Positions 27,973 to 35,661 of a DNA stretch of 64,000 nucleotides are shown one piece after another. The stretch spans positions 1-64,000 of the forward strand of contig DATJSJ010000045.1 in NCBI GenBank assembly GCA_035504175.1, given 5' to 3'. Each line of letters starts with the position of its first letter. Within the stretch, counting starts at the first letter, position 1. Made by a program: the position numbers and the translations under genes. A model generated the notes under the pieces. It made no database searches, was not told where the DNA came from, and saw nothing but the letters and a program-made list of their open reading frames with translations. Origin of the DNA: DATJSJ01 sp035504175. GTDB taxonomy: Bacteria > Pseudomonadota > Alphaproteobacteria > Acetobacterales > Acetobacteraceae.

Positions 27973-29487
27973 ATGCGACTGCCCACGTTCCGCGCCATCG
28001 CCCTCGCGACCGCGCTCGCCCTGCCGGGGGCTGCCGCGATGGCGCCGCCGCCGGCCCTGGCCCGCGACGCGCCGGCGAGCTTCGCCGACCTCGCCGCGAC
28101 CCTGCTTCCCGCCGTGGTGAACATCTCCTCCAGCCAGTCGGTGCCGGCGAGCAGCGGCGATCGCGGGCCGGAGATGCCGATGTTCCCGCCCGGCTCGCCG
28201 TTCGAGAAGTTCTTCCACGACTTCATGAACCGGCAGCACCCGGGCGGCAATGGCGAAGGTGAGGGCGAGGAGGCGCCGCCGCGTCGGATGCAGAGCCTGG
28301 GCTCCGGCTTCATCATCGATCCGTCCGGCATCATCGTCACGAACAACCACGTGATCGACGGCGCCGACGAAATCTCCGTCACGCTGCAGGACAACACGAC
28401 GCTGAAGGCGAAGTTGCTCGGCAAGGACGACAAGATGGATCTTGCCGTGCTGAAGGTGAACGCCGGCAAGCCGCTGCCGTACGTCAAATTCGGCAACAGC
28501 GACGGGATGCGCGTCGGCGACTGGGTGCTGGCGATCGGCAATCCGTTCGGCCTCGGCGGCACCGTCACCGCCGGCATCGTCAGCGCCCGCGGCCGCGACA
28601 TCCGTCAGGGTCCGTACGACGATTTCATCCAGACCGATGCGGCGATCAACCGCGGCAATTCGGGCGGCCCGCTGTTCAACATGGCGGGCGAGGTGATCGG
28701 CATCAACACGGCGATCTACTCGCCCTCCGGCGGTTCGATCGGCATCGGCTTCTCGATCCCGTCGAACGAGGCCAAGACGGTCGTCTACGAGTTGCGCGAA
28801 TACGGCCGGTTCCGCCGCGGCTGGCTCGGCGTGCGCATCCAGCAGGTGACGCCGGACATCGCCGAGAGCCTCGGGCTGAAGGATGCGGTCGGCGCGATGA
28901 TCGCCGGGGTGAACGACGGCGGGCCGGCGCAGCACGCCAAGCTGCACAACGGCGACGTGATCCTGAAGTTCAACGGCGAGGACGTGAAGGAGATGCGCAG
29001 CCTGCCGCGCATCGTCGCCGAGACGCCGATCGGGCAGTCGGTGCCGGTCGAGATCTGGCGCGACGGGCATGACCAGACGCTGCAGGTGACGATCGCGGAG
29101 ATGCCGGAGGATCTCGCGCAACCGGCCAAGGCGACGACGCTGGCGCCGGCGCCGAACCGGCCGACCCCGATCGCCGGGCTCGGGCTCAGCATGGCGACGA
29201 TCTCCGATGCCGCGCGCAGCAAATACCAGCTCAGCACCGATCAGAAGGGCGTGGTGGTGACCGACGTCGCGCCGGACGGGCCGGCGGCGCAGCGCGGCGT
29301 CAAGCCCGGCGACGTGATCGTCGAGGTGCAGCAGGAGGCGGTCAACACGCCGGCCGACGTGATGGATCGCATTTCCCGGGTGCGCAAGCAGAACCGCAAC
29401 TCGGTGCTGATGCTGATCCAGGGCCAGGACGGGCTGCGCTGGGTGCCGCTGCCGGTGCCGCCGGACGAGGATCACAAGCCCGGCTGA
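27973..29487 (+). CDS. degP: DegP/Do-family periplasmic serine endoprotease
   Basis: A 504-residue HtrA protease for periplasmic protein quality control. The signal peptide is about 1-30 (ending ALARD). The trypsin-like domain has H126 (NNHVID), D156 (MDLAVL) and S230 (RGNSGGP), a complete triad, with a Q-linker region rich in G/E at about 85-100. Two PDZ domains follow (about 275-365, starting GWLGVRIQQVTPDIAESLG, and about 395-490, with GVVVTDVAPDGPAAQRGVKPGD). Its end overlaps the convergent dehydrogenase gene by 16 bases. Do, DegS and MucD naming within the family is loose, and two PDZ domains favour Do/MucD. Confidence 0.95.
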   Translation: MRLPTFRAIALATALALPGAAAMAPPPALARDAPASFADLAATLLPAVVNISSSQSVPASSGDRGPEMPMFPPGSPFEKFFHDFMNRQHPGGNGEGEGEEAPPRRMQSLGSGFIIDPSGIIVTNNHVIDGADEISVTLQDNTTLKAKLLGKDDKMDLAVLKVNAGKPLPYVKFGNSDGMRVGDWVLAIGNPFGLGGTVTAGIVSARGRDIRQGPYDDFIQTDAAINRGNSGGPLFNMAGEVIGINTAIYSPSGGSIGIGFSIPSNEAKTVVYELREYGRFRRGWLGVRIQQVTPDIAESLGLKDAVGAMIAGVNDGGPAQHAKLHNGDVILKFNGEDVKEMRSLPRIVAETPIGQSVPVEIWRDGHDQTLQVTIAEMPEDLAQPAKATTLAPAPNRPTPIAGLGLSMATISDAARSKYQLSTDQKGVVVTDVAPDGPAAQRGVKPGDVIVEVQQEAVNTPADVMDRISRVRKQNRNSVLMLIQGQDGLRWVPLPVPPDEDHKPG

Positions 29488-30482
29488 CCCGGCCGGGCGG
29501 GCACGACGACGCGCTCCGGCGGCACGGTGCCGCCGGTCAGCGCGGCGACGATGCATTCCGCGGCCATCACGCCCATGGTGACCAGCGCCTGGTCGGTGAC
29601 GCCGGCGACATGCGGCGTCGCGATCACGCGCGGGTGGCGGCGGAGCGGGTCTTCCGGCGCCGGCGGTTCCCGTTCGAACACGTCCAGCGCGGCGCCGTTG
29701 ACCCGGCCGGATTCGAGCGCCGCGAACAGCGCCGCCTCGTCGATCAGCCCGCCGCGCGCGGTGTTGACGATCAGGGCGGGCGGCGACAGCGCCGCCAGCG
29801 CCGCGGCGTCGACGATGTGCCGTGTCGCCGGCGTCAGCGGGCAGTGCAACGACAGCACCTGCGTGCCGGCGAGCAGGGCGGCGAGATCCGGCGCACGGCG
29901 CACGGTCCCGAAGGCCTCCGCCGGCGCCGCCGGATCGAAGGCCGCGACCGCCATGTCGAAGCCGAGCGCCAGCCGCGCGACGCGCCGGCCGATGGCGCCG
30001 AACCCGATCAGGCCGAGCCGCATGCCGGAAACGTCGCGCACCTGCGTCGTGCCGCCGCGCCAGCCGCCGGCGGAAACGTGGTCACGCAGCGGCAGCAGGT
30101 CCTTCACCAGCGCCAGGATCAGGGCCAGCGCGTGTTCCGCCACTGCCGCGGCGTTCGACCCGGGCGCATTGGTGAGCAGCACGCCGCGTGAGGCGGCGGC
30201 GGCGAGGTCCACCTCGTCGACGCCGACGCCGTGGCGCGCGACGATCCGCAGCAGCGGCGAGGCCGCGAGCACCGAAGCGTCGACCCGGCCCTGACGGCAG
30301 AGGATGGCGTCGGCCTGCACGCGAGCGACCAGCGCTGCGAGCGCCGGCGCATCCGGGTAGGGCGGCGTGGTGTGGACCGTGCATCCAGCCTGCTCCAGCA
30401 GCGCGAGGGCCGGCGCCGCGAGGGTCGGCGCGGTCATGACCACGTTGAAGCGGTTGCCGATGGGCGGAGAGGTCCCGGTCAT
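29472..30482 (-). CDS. D-isomer-specific 2-hydroxyacid dehydrogenase (phosphoglycerate dehydrogenase-like)
   Basis: 336 residues from the ATG at 30482 (an upstream ATG at 30539 would add 19 basic residues). The NAD-binding fold has LGLIGFGAIGRRVARLA near residue 148. The catalytic set is visible as the arginine in VNTARGGLIDEAAL, a glutamate region in DVFEREPP, and the histidine in IATPHVAG. The N-terminal catalytic half contains RHGVGVDEVDLAAA and NAPGSNAAAVAEHALAL. It resembles SerA without the regulatory domain, or a hydroxypyruvate reductase. Its substrate is not determined by sequence, and no serine pathway gene is adjacent. Confidence 0.9.
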   Translation of the reverse strand: MTGTSPPIGNRFNVVMTAPTLAAPALALLEQAGCTVHTTPPYPDAPALAALVARVQADAILCRQGRVDASVLAASPLLRIVARHGVGVDEVDLAAAASRGVLLTNAPGSNAAAVAEHALALILALVKDLLPLRDHVSAGGWRGGTTQVRDVSGMRLGLIGFGAIGRRVARLALGFDMAVAAFDPAAPAEAFGTVRRAPDLAALLAGTQVLSLHCPLTPATRHIVDAAALAALSPPALIVNTARGGLIDEAALFAALESGRVNGAALDVFEREPPAPEDPLRRHPRVIATPHVAGVTDQALVTMGVMAAECIVAALTGGTVPPERVVVPARPGQPGL

Positions 30483-30541
30483 GCGCGGCGCTCCGTTTGG
30501 TGCAGCGTGCAGGCTGCGGCGGGGCCTCGGCCGAGGCAACG

Positions 30542-30615
30542 CCCCGGGGCCGGTCCGGCGGACCAGCCCCGGGGGACCAGACCGGAATTGCCCCGTCGCC
30601 TGGGCAATTCCGGTC
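30542..30615. repeat. Two adjacent near-perfect hairpins in the gap upstream of the dehydrogenase
   Basis: 30542-30574 is a 33-base palindrome: 9-bp and 6-bp arms separated by one mismatch, around one central base. Immediately after it, 30580-30593 and 30602-30615 form a perfect 14-bp stem (GACCGGAATTGCCC and its complement) with an 8-base loop. Neither has a U-tract. They fill most of the 196-base gap between the dehydrogenase start and the NTF2-like stop, in which no gene is visible. Confidence 0.8.
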
Positions 30616-30678
30616 CAGCCTGTCGGCTTCAGACCGTGATGTGCGCCATCGGGCGATTCCGGGTGACGGCGATCGTGG

Positions 30679-31050
30679 TCAGCCCGCAGGCACGCGATCG
30701 AGGAACCCGGTCACCGAGCGCAGGCGCCCATCCGACGCCAGGAGCGCGAAATCGGTGCCCTCGACGATGCCATCCGTGCCGGCCGGACCGAGCGACCAGG
30801 AGAAGCGCAGGCGGTCGCCGTATCCGTCCACCCGGCCGGCGAGCGCGAAGCGGAAATCGGGAAATCGCGCCTGCACGCCGCCGATCAGCATGGCGATGCC
30901 CTCATGTCCCTCGCCCTGCATCAGCGGGTCGAGATAGGTCGCGTCCTCGGTCCAGAGCGCGGCGATCAGTGCCCGGCGGCGCTCGGGATCGGTCTCGTTC
31001 CAGGCGGCGATGTGGCGTGTGGCGATTGCCTGCGGGTCGCTGGTGGTCAT
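30679..31050 (-). CDS. NTF2-like (SnoaL/nuclear transport factor 2 fold) protein
   Basis: 123 residues from the ATG at 31050, with GGGAG 8 bases upstream. A GTG at 31059 is an alternative. The pattern ATRHIAAWNETDPERRRALIAALWTEDATYLDPLMQGEGHEGI, followed by strands FRFALAGRVDGYGDRLRFSWSL and GTDFALLASDGRLRSVTGFLD, is typical of NTF2-like proteins, which include ketosteroid isomerase-like enzymes. No catalytic residue can be assigned with certainty. It appears monocistronic. Confidence 0.85.
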   Translation of the reverse strand: MTTSDPQAIATRHIAAWNETDPERRRALIAALWTEDATYLDPLMQGEGHEGIAMLIGGVQARFPDFRFALAGRVDGYGDRLRFSWSLGPAGTDGIVEGTDFALLASDGRLRSVTGFLDRVPAG

Positions 31051-31523
31051 CGGATCCACTCCCTTGTCGGTTGACGGGCTCAGGATCCGCCGCTTCGTGC
31101 CGCGGCGCGATTACCTCGGAGGTCATCGGCAGGGCGCGCGTTCGGGCGTAGGTGTCGCGCCATGGAAACCGCGCCTCCCTCGACCCGCGATGGTGCGCTC
31201 CGTGGATGGGACGGCGTCAACGCCCACGGCGTCAATGTCCAGGGCCGCTCCGCTTCGCTCCGCGGTCGCTTCGCGATCGTTGATCCCGTCCCACCCACGG
31301 AGGCTTTGGCTCGGGATCGAAGAAGGCACGGGTGGGCCCGCCTCCCGGCCTGCCTGCCTGGCCTTTCCTCGATCCCAAGCCTCTCTGTCCGGGGTGCGTC
31401 CGGCCCACGGCCGCCGCAGGCGCCCCGAAGGGGCTTGGCCTTGAACCGGACGCACCCCGGACGGACCCTCGCGGGTCGAGGGCAGGCCGGATCCTCAGCC
31501 TCGGCCAATCCCGGATCGCAGCC
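31051..31523. repeat. Gene-free interval with strong inverted repeat (31387-31403 / 31446-31462)
   Basis: This 473-base gap separates divergent genes and has no credible CDS. GTCCGGGGTGCGTCCGG at 31387-31403 is perfectly complementary to 31446-31462, a 17-bp stem with a 42-base spacer. The spacer contains a further small stem (GCCCC/GGGGC). Nearby are partial inverted matches such as CCCACCCAC/GGGTGGG and repeated CGCTTCGC-like motifs around 31235-31350. The density of such motifs suggests an intergenic repetitive element rather than a plain promoter. Confidence 0.65.
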
Positions 31524-32333
31524 ATGGAAAACCTCTCCGCCACCGCCCCGATCGGGGCAATGCTGCGTGCCTGGCGCCGGCAACGCCGGCGGAGCCAGCT
31601 CGACCTGGCGCTCGATGCGGAGATTTCGGCCCGGCATCTGAGCTTCGTCGAGTCCGGCCGGGCGAGCCCGAGCCGCCAGATGGTTCTGCGCCTGGCCGAG
31701 CAGCTCGCCGTGCCGCTGCGCGAGCGCAACGCGCTGCTGCTCGCCGCCGGCTATGCCCCGGTCTATCCGGAGCGGCCGCTCGAGCACCCGGCCATGGGCG
31801 CGGCACGGGCCGTGCTCGATCGCCTGCTGGAGGTGCATCTGCCGCACCCGGCGCTCGCGGTGGACCGGCATTGGCGGATGCTCGCCGCCAATCGTGCGGT
31901 GCGGCCGCTGATCGCCAAGGTCGAGGACCCCGATTTGCTGACGCCGCCGGCGAACGTGCTGCGCCTCAGCCTCCATCCCCGTGGTCTCGCCCCGCGGATC
32001 GCCAATCTCGCGGAATGGCGGGCGCATCTGCTGGAGCGGCTGCACCGGCAGGCGGCAGCGAGCGGTGACCCGGTGCTGGCGGCGCTGCTGGCGGAACTCA
32101 TCGCCCTCGGCCCGCCCCCGGGGCGCGGCTCGCCGGCGCTGCCTTCCGATCCGGCGGAGAGCGTGCTGGTGCCGCTTCGGCTGGAAAGCCCGGCCGGCGT
32201 GCTGTCGCTGGTTTCGACCACCACCGTATTCGGTGCCCCCGCCGAGGTGACGCTCTCGGAACTGGCCATCGAAGCCTTCTACCCGGCGGACGCGGAGACG
32301 GCGGCGCGGCTGGACCGGCTGCTCCAGGCCTGA
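31524..32333 (+). CDS. XRE-family regulator with MmyB-like ligand-binding domain
   Basis: 269 residues. An N-terminal helix-turn-helix at about 10-65 (LRAWRRQRRRSQLDLALDAEISARHLSFVESGRASPSRQMVLRLAEQL) is followed by an MmyB-type PAS-like domain. That domain includes HPALAVDRHWRMLAANRAV, LRLSLHPRGLAPRIANLAEW and the end SELAIEAFYPADAETAARLDRLL. Members of this group often control a neighbouring oxidoreductase or NTF2-like gene and bind small lipophilic ligands. The divergent NTF2-like gene is the obvious candidate target here, by position only. No strong SD is seen before the ATG at 31524. Confidence 0.9.
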   Translation: MENLSATAPIGAMLRAWRRQRRRSQLDLALDAEISARHLSFVESGRASPSRQMVLRLAEQLAVPLRERNALLLAAGYAPVYPERPLEHPAMGAARAVLDRLLEVHLPHPALAVDRHWRMLAANRAVRPLIAKVEDPDLLTPPANVLRLSLHPRGLAPRIANLAEWRAHLLERLHRQAAASGDPVLAALLAELIALGPPPGRGSPALPSDPAESVLVPLRLESPAGVLSLVSTTTVFGAPAEVTLSELAIEAFYPADAETAARLDRLLQA

Positions 32334-32441
32334 CGGGAAGCGCGGTCGGAACCGGGCGCGGCGCGGCTTCGTTGCCAGTCCTCGAACCGGCCGCGTCGTC
32401 CGGGTGCCACCCGGCGACCGGCCGCAGCCAAGGAGCACAGC

Positions 32442-32804
32442 ATGACCGCGCCCCATCTTGCGCTGACCCGGCTTCGGGCGGCCCTGCGTGGGTCCGCCCT
32501 TACCGTCGCCCTGCTGACGATCGGCGCCGCGGCGCAGGCCCAGTCGTCGCCGCCGGCGCCGGCCATCCCGCCCAGTGCGCAGCCGGTGGTGCCGCCGGAG
32601 AAGGTGGCGCCGCCCGCACGGCTCGGCACCGGACCGCAGGCCGTGATGCCGAGGCCGGGAACGCGCACCGGAAGCGTGATCCGGCCGCCGCGCGCGGTCG
32701 ATCCCGGCATCGCCGCACCACCGCCCGCCGCCGGAAATTACACCATGCCGGTGATCCCGCCGCCGGCGAACTCGGAGTCAAACCCGTCCGGCCAGGCCAG
32801 ATAG
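32442..32804 (+). CDS. Small secreted proline-rich hypothetical protein
   Basis: A 120-residue protein with a signal peptide (about 1-33, hydrophobic SALTVALLTIGAAAQAQ, cleavage after AQA). The mature part is rich in Pro and Ala without recognisable fold (PPAPAIPPSAQPVVPPEKVAPP, RPPRAVDPGIAAPPPAAGNYTMPVIPPP). AAGGAG lies 6 bases before the ATG. It probably resides in the periplasm or cell surface. It follows the XRE regulator by about 100 bases and converges with glnD. Function unknown. Confidence 0.7.
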   Translation: MTAPHLALTRLRAALRGSALTVALLTIGAAAQAQSSPPAPAIPPSAQPVVPPEKVAPPARLGTGPQAVMPRPGTRTGSVIRPPRAVDPGIAAPPPAAGNYTMPVIPPPANSESNPSGQAR

Positions 32805-32826
32805 GCGGCGCGACCGGGCGCGCGGT

Positions 32827-35661
32827 TCAGGCCGCGTCGGCCCGGCGCCGGCGCGGGGTGGCGGCCGCGGCGTCCGGCGCGGTCTCCTCAGGCGGGTCGA
32901 GAGCCGCCAGCAGCGCCTCGCGGAGCTGCGCCAGCTTGCGCTCGTTCTCGATCTTCAGCCCGAACACGTCCTTGACGTAGAACACGTCGACGGCGCGGAC
33001 GCCGTACGTGGTGACATGGGCGGAGGCGATCTGCAGCCCCTGCTCGCTGATGGCCGCGGTGACGTCGTGCAGCAGGCCGGGGCGGTCGCGCCCGTTCACT
33101 TCCAGCACCGTGTGCGTGTTCGACGCGCGGTTGTCGATCACGACGCGTGGCGGCACGTGGATCACGCGCATGCGCGAGCCGAGCAGCGCCTTGGAGGCAC
33201 GGCGAATCTCGGCGGCGAGCTTCAGCCGGCCGGTCAGCGCCTGCTCGATGACGACGTAAAGCCGCGCCAGCCGGTGCGGCGCATCGAAGGCGCCGCCCGC
33301 CGCGTCCTGGATCCAGAACGTGTCGAGCGCCATGCCGTTGGTCATGGTGTGGATGCGCGCATCGACGATCGAGGCGCCGGCGACGGCGAGCGCGCCGGCA
33401 ATGTGACTGAACAGCCCTGCATGGTCGGCGGTGTAGACGGTGACCTCGGTCACCGCCCGGGCCGGCAGCGGCTGGGTGTCCACCGTGAGCGGGGCGCGTC
33501 GCGCCTCGGCATCGCGCACCAGCCGCGCGTGCCGCGCATGCGTCTCCGGGTCGAAGGACAACCAATAGCCGGCATAGCCCAGATCCAGGAAATGCTGGCG
33601 GGTCGCCTCGTCCCAGTCCGGCAGCAGCTCGGCCGCCGCCTGCTTCGCCCGCTCGACGCGCACGTCGCGCTCGGTGGTGGCGAGGCCGCCCGCCAGCACC
33701 TCCGCCACGCGGGTGTAGAGCTCGCGCAGCAGCGCCGCCTTCCAGCCGTTCCACACTTTCGGCGAGACGGCGCGCATGTCGGCGACCGTCAGGATCAGCA
33801 GCAGCTTCAGCCGCTCCGGTGATTGGATCGTGTCGGCGAGGTCGAGGATGGTCTTGGGATCGTCGATGTCGCGCTTGAACGCGGTCTGGCTGAGCAGCAG
33901 GTGGTGCAGCACGAGCCAGGAGATCGTCTCGGTCTCCTCCGCCGAGAGCCCGAGCGTCGGACAGACCTCAAGCGCGATCTCGGCGCCGATCTCGGAATGG
34001 TCGCCGCCGCGGCCTTTGGCAATGTCGTGCAGCAGCGTTGCGACATAGAGCGCACGACGGGATTGCAGATCCTCGACCAGGCCGGAGGAGACCGGCGCCA
34101 CTTCGGCAAGATCGCCGCGCTCCAGCCCGTTCAGCACGCGCACCGCCTCGATCGTGTGCTCGTCGACGGTGAAGACGTGATACGTGTCGAACTGCATCTG
34201 TCCGACGATGCGGGCCCAGTCCGGGATGAAGCGGCCGAGGAAGCCGCTCTCGTTCAGGATGCCGAGCCAGCGCGCGCCGTCGGAGCGGATATGGTCCGGA
34301 TCGCGGCCGCAAAGCAGGTCGAGGAACAGCGCCGCCGCCTGCGCATCGCCGCGCAATGCGATGGCGCCGCGCATGTTGCGGGTCAGCGCCCGCACGGCGA
34401 GCGGGTGCAGCTTCAGATCGCGGTCGCGCGCCACCTGCAGCATGCGCAGCATCTGCAACGGCTCGCGCGCGAAGTCGCGGCCGGGAGCGAGGATCAGCTT
34501 GCCCTCGGCGAGCATGAACCCGTCCTGCACCAACGCCGCGTCGGTTTCCGCCGCCAGTGCCGGCGGCCCGAGGGCCGCGCGCACGATCGCCGGCTCCAGC
34601 ACGCGGGTCAGCCGCGTGACCTCGCGCGCGGTCAGGAAGTAGTGGCGCATGAAGCGCTCCACCCCGTCCTGCCGGCCGTGCCGCGTGTAGCCCATGCGTG
34701 CACCGACCACCGGCTGCAGGTCGAAGGTCAGGCGCTCCTCGGCGCGGTCGGCGACGTAGTGCAGGTGGAAGCGCACGGTCCAGAGGAACGACCAGGACCG
34801 CCGGCCGAGCCGCGCCTCGGTCTCGCTCAGCAGCCCGCCGCCGGGACTGTCCGGCCCGACGAGGTCGCCCATCACCTTGGTGCCGAGCACGGTGCGGGAC
34901 AGCCAGTACAGCGTCTGCAGGTCGCGGATGCCGCCGCGGCCTTCCTTGATGTTCGGCTCGACCAGGAACGGCGTGTCGCCGTAACGGTGATGCCGCGCGT
35001 CGCGCTCCGCCTGCTTCGCCTCGATGAAGCCGGCGAAGCCCGCCTGGCGGCAGGCGGCGCCGTAGCTCTCCTCGAAGCGTTCGAACAGCGCCTCGTCGCC
35101 GGCGATCAGCCGCGCATCGATCAGCGAGGTGCGGATGGTGACGTCGCGCTCGGCCTCCGCCACGCATTGCCGCACCGAGCGCGTCGCGTGCCCGACCTTG
35201 AGGCCGAGATCCCAGAGGAAGTAGAGCATGAATTCGACGGCGCTCAGCACGCGCGGCGAGGGTTCCGCATCGCGGCCGCGATCATCGGTCAGGAACAGCA
35301 GATCGATGTCGCTGAACGGCGCCAGCATGCCGCGGCCGTAGCCGCCGGTCGCCACCACCGAGAGAGGCTCCGGTGCACCGGGCACCGCATCTTCCAGCGT
35401 GTAGCGATAAAGATTGGCGACCAGCCCGTCGATCAGCAGGCCGAGCCGGCGCGCCGCCTGCAGCCCGGTGAGGTGCGTCGTTTCGAACTGATGCCGGACA
35501 TGGTGCTGAATGCGGGCGAGGTGGCGGCGAAAGGCGCCGAGTGCGACGTCGCGCGGCAGCGGCTGCTGGTCGGGTCGAAGCTCGGCGAGGGCGCGGGCGA
35601 GCACATCGGCCGCGTCTTCGGGAGCCTCGGGCAAAGGGATCGGTGCGAGCATTTGCGTCAC
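32827..35661 (-). CDS. glnD: Bifunctional [protein-PII] uridylyltransferase / uridylyl-removing enzyme
   Basis: Senses glutamine and modifies PII proteins, the top of the nitrogen regulation cascade. 944 residues. The nucleotidyltransferase motif GGYGRGMLAPFSDIDLLFL is at about 106-124. The PNIKEGRGGIRDLQTLYWLSR block follows. An HD domain for UMP removal is near 540-560 (LLHDIAKGRGGDHSEIG). Two C-terminal ACT domains bind glutamine (starting TEVTVYTADHAGLFSHIAGAL and HTVLEVNGRDRPGLLHDVTAAI). The start is a GTG at 35661 overlapping the mutS stop by 4 bases; an in-frame ATG at 35652 is the alternative. GlnD is full length with all catalytic motifs. Confidence 0.97.
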   Translation of the reverse strand: MTQMLAPIPLPEAPEDAADVLARALAELRPDQQPLPRDVALGAFRRHLARIQHHVRHQFETTHLTGLQAARRLGLLIDGLVANLYRYTLEDAVPGAPEPLSVVATGGYGRGMLAPFSDIDLLFLTDDRGRDAEPSPRVLSAVEFMLYFLWDLGLKVGHATRSVRQCVAEAERDVTIRTSLIDARLIAGDEALFERFEESYGAACRQAGFAGFIEAKQAERDARHHRYGDTPFLVEPNIKEGRGGIRDLQTLYWLSRTVLGTKVMGDLVGPDSPGGGLLSETEARLGRRSWSFLWTVRFHLHYVADRAEERLTFDLQPVVGARMGYTRHGRQDGVERFMRHYFLTAREVTRLTRVLEPAIVRAALGPPALAAETDAALVQDGFMLAEGKLILAPGRDFAREPLQMLRMLQVARDRDLKLHPLAVRALTRNMRGAIALRGDAQAAALFLDLLCGRDPDHIRSDGARWLGILNESGFLGRFIPDWARIVGQMQFDTYHVFTVDEHTIEAVRVLNGLERGDLAEVAPVSSGLVEDLQSRRALYVATLLHDIAKGRGGDHSEIGAEIALEVCPTLGLSAEETETISWLVLHHLLLSQTAFKRDIDDPKTILDLADTIQSPERLKLLLILTVADMRAVSPKVWNGWKAALLRELYTRVAEVLAGGLATTERDVRVERAKQAAAELLPDWDEATRQHFLDLGYAGYWLSFDPETHARHARLVRDAEARRAPLTVDTQPLPARAVTEVTVYTADHAGLFSHIAGALAVAGASIVDARIHTMTNGMALDTFWIQDAAGGAFDAPHRLARLYVVIEQALTGRLKLAAEIRRASKALLGSRMRVIHVPPRVVIDNRASNTHTVLEVNGRDRPGLLHDVTAAISEQGLQIASAHVTTYGVRAVDVFYVKDVFGLKIENERKLAQLREALLAALDPPEETAPDAAAATPRRRRADAA

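Noticed and set aside
27022..29556. Long minus-strand open frame opposite the methyltransferase and degP
   Set aside because: It lies over two well-recognised genes and its translation is basic, low-complexity and unlike any family.
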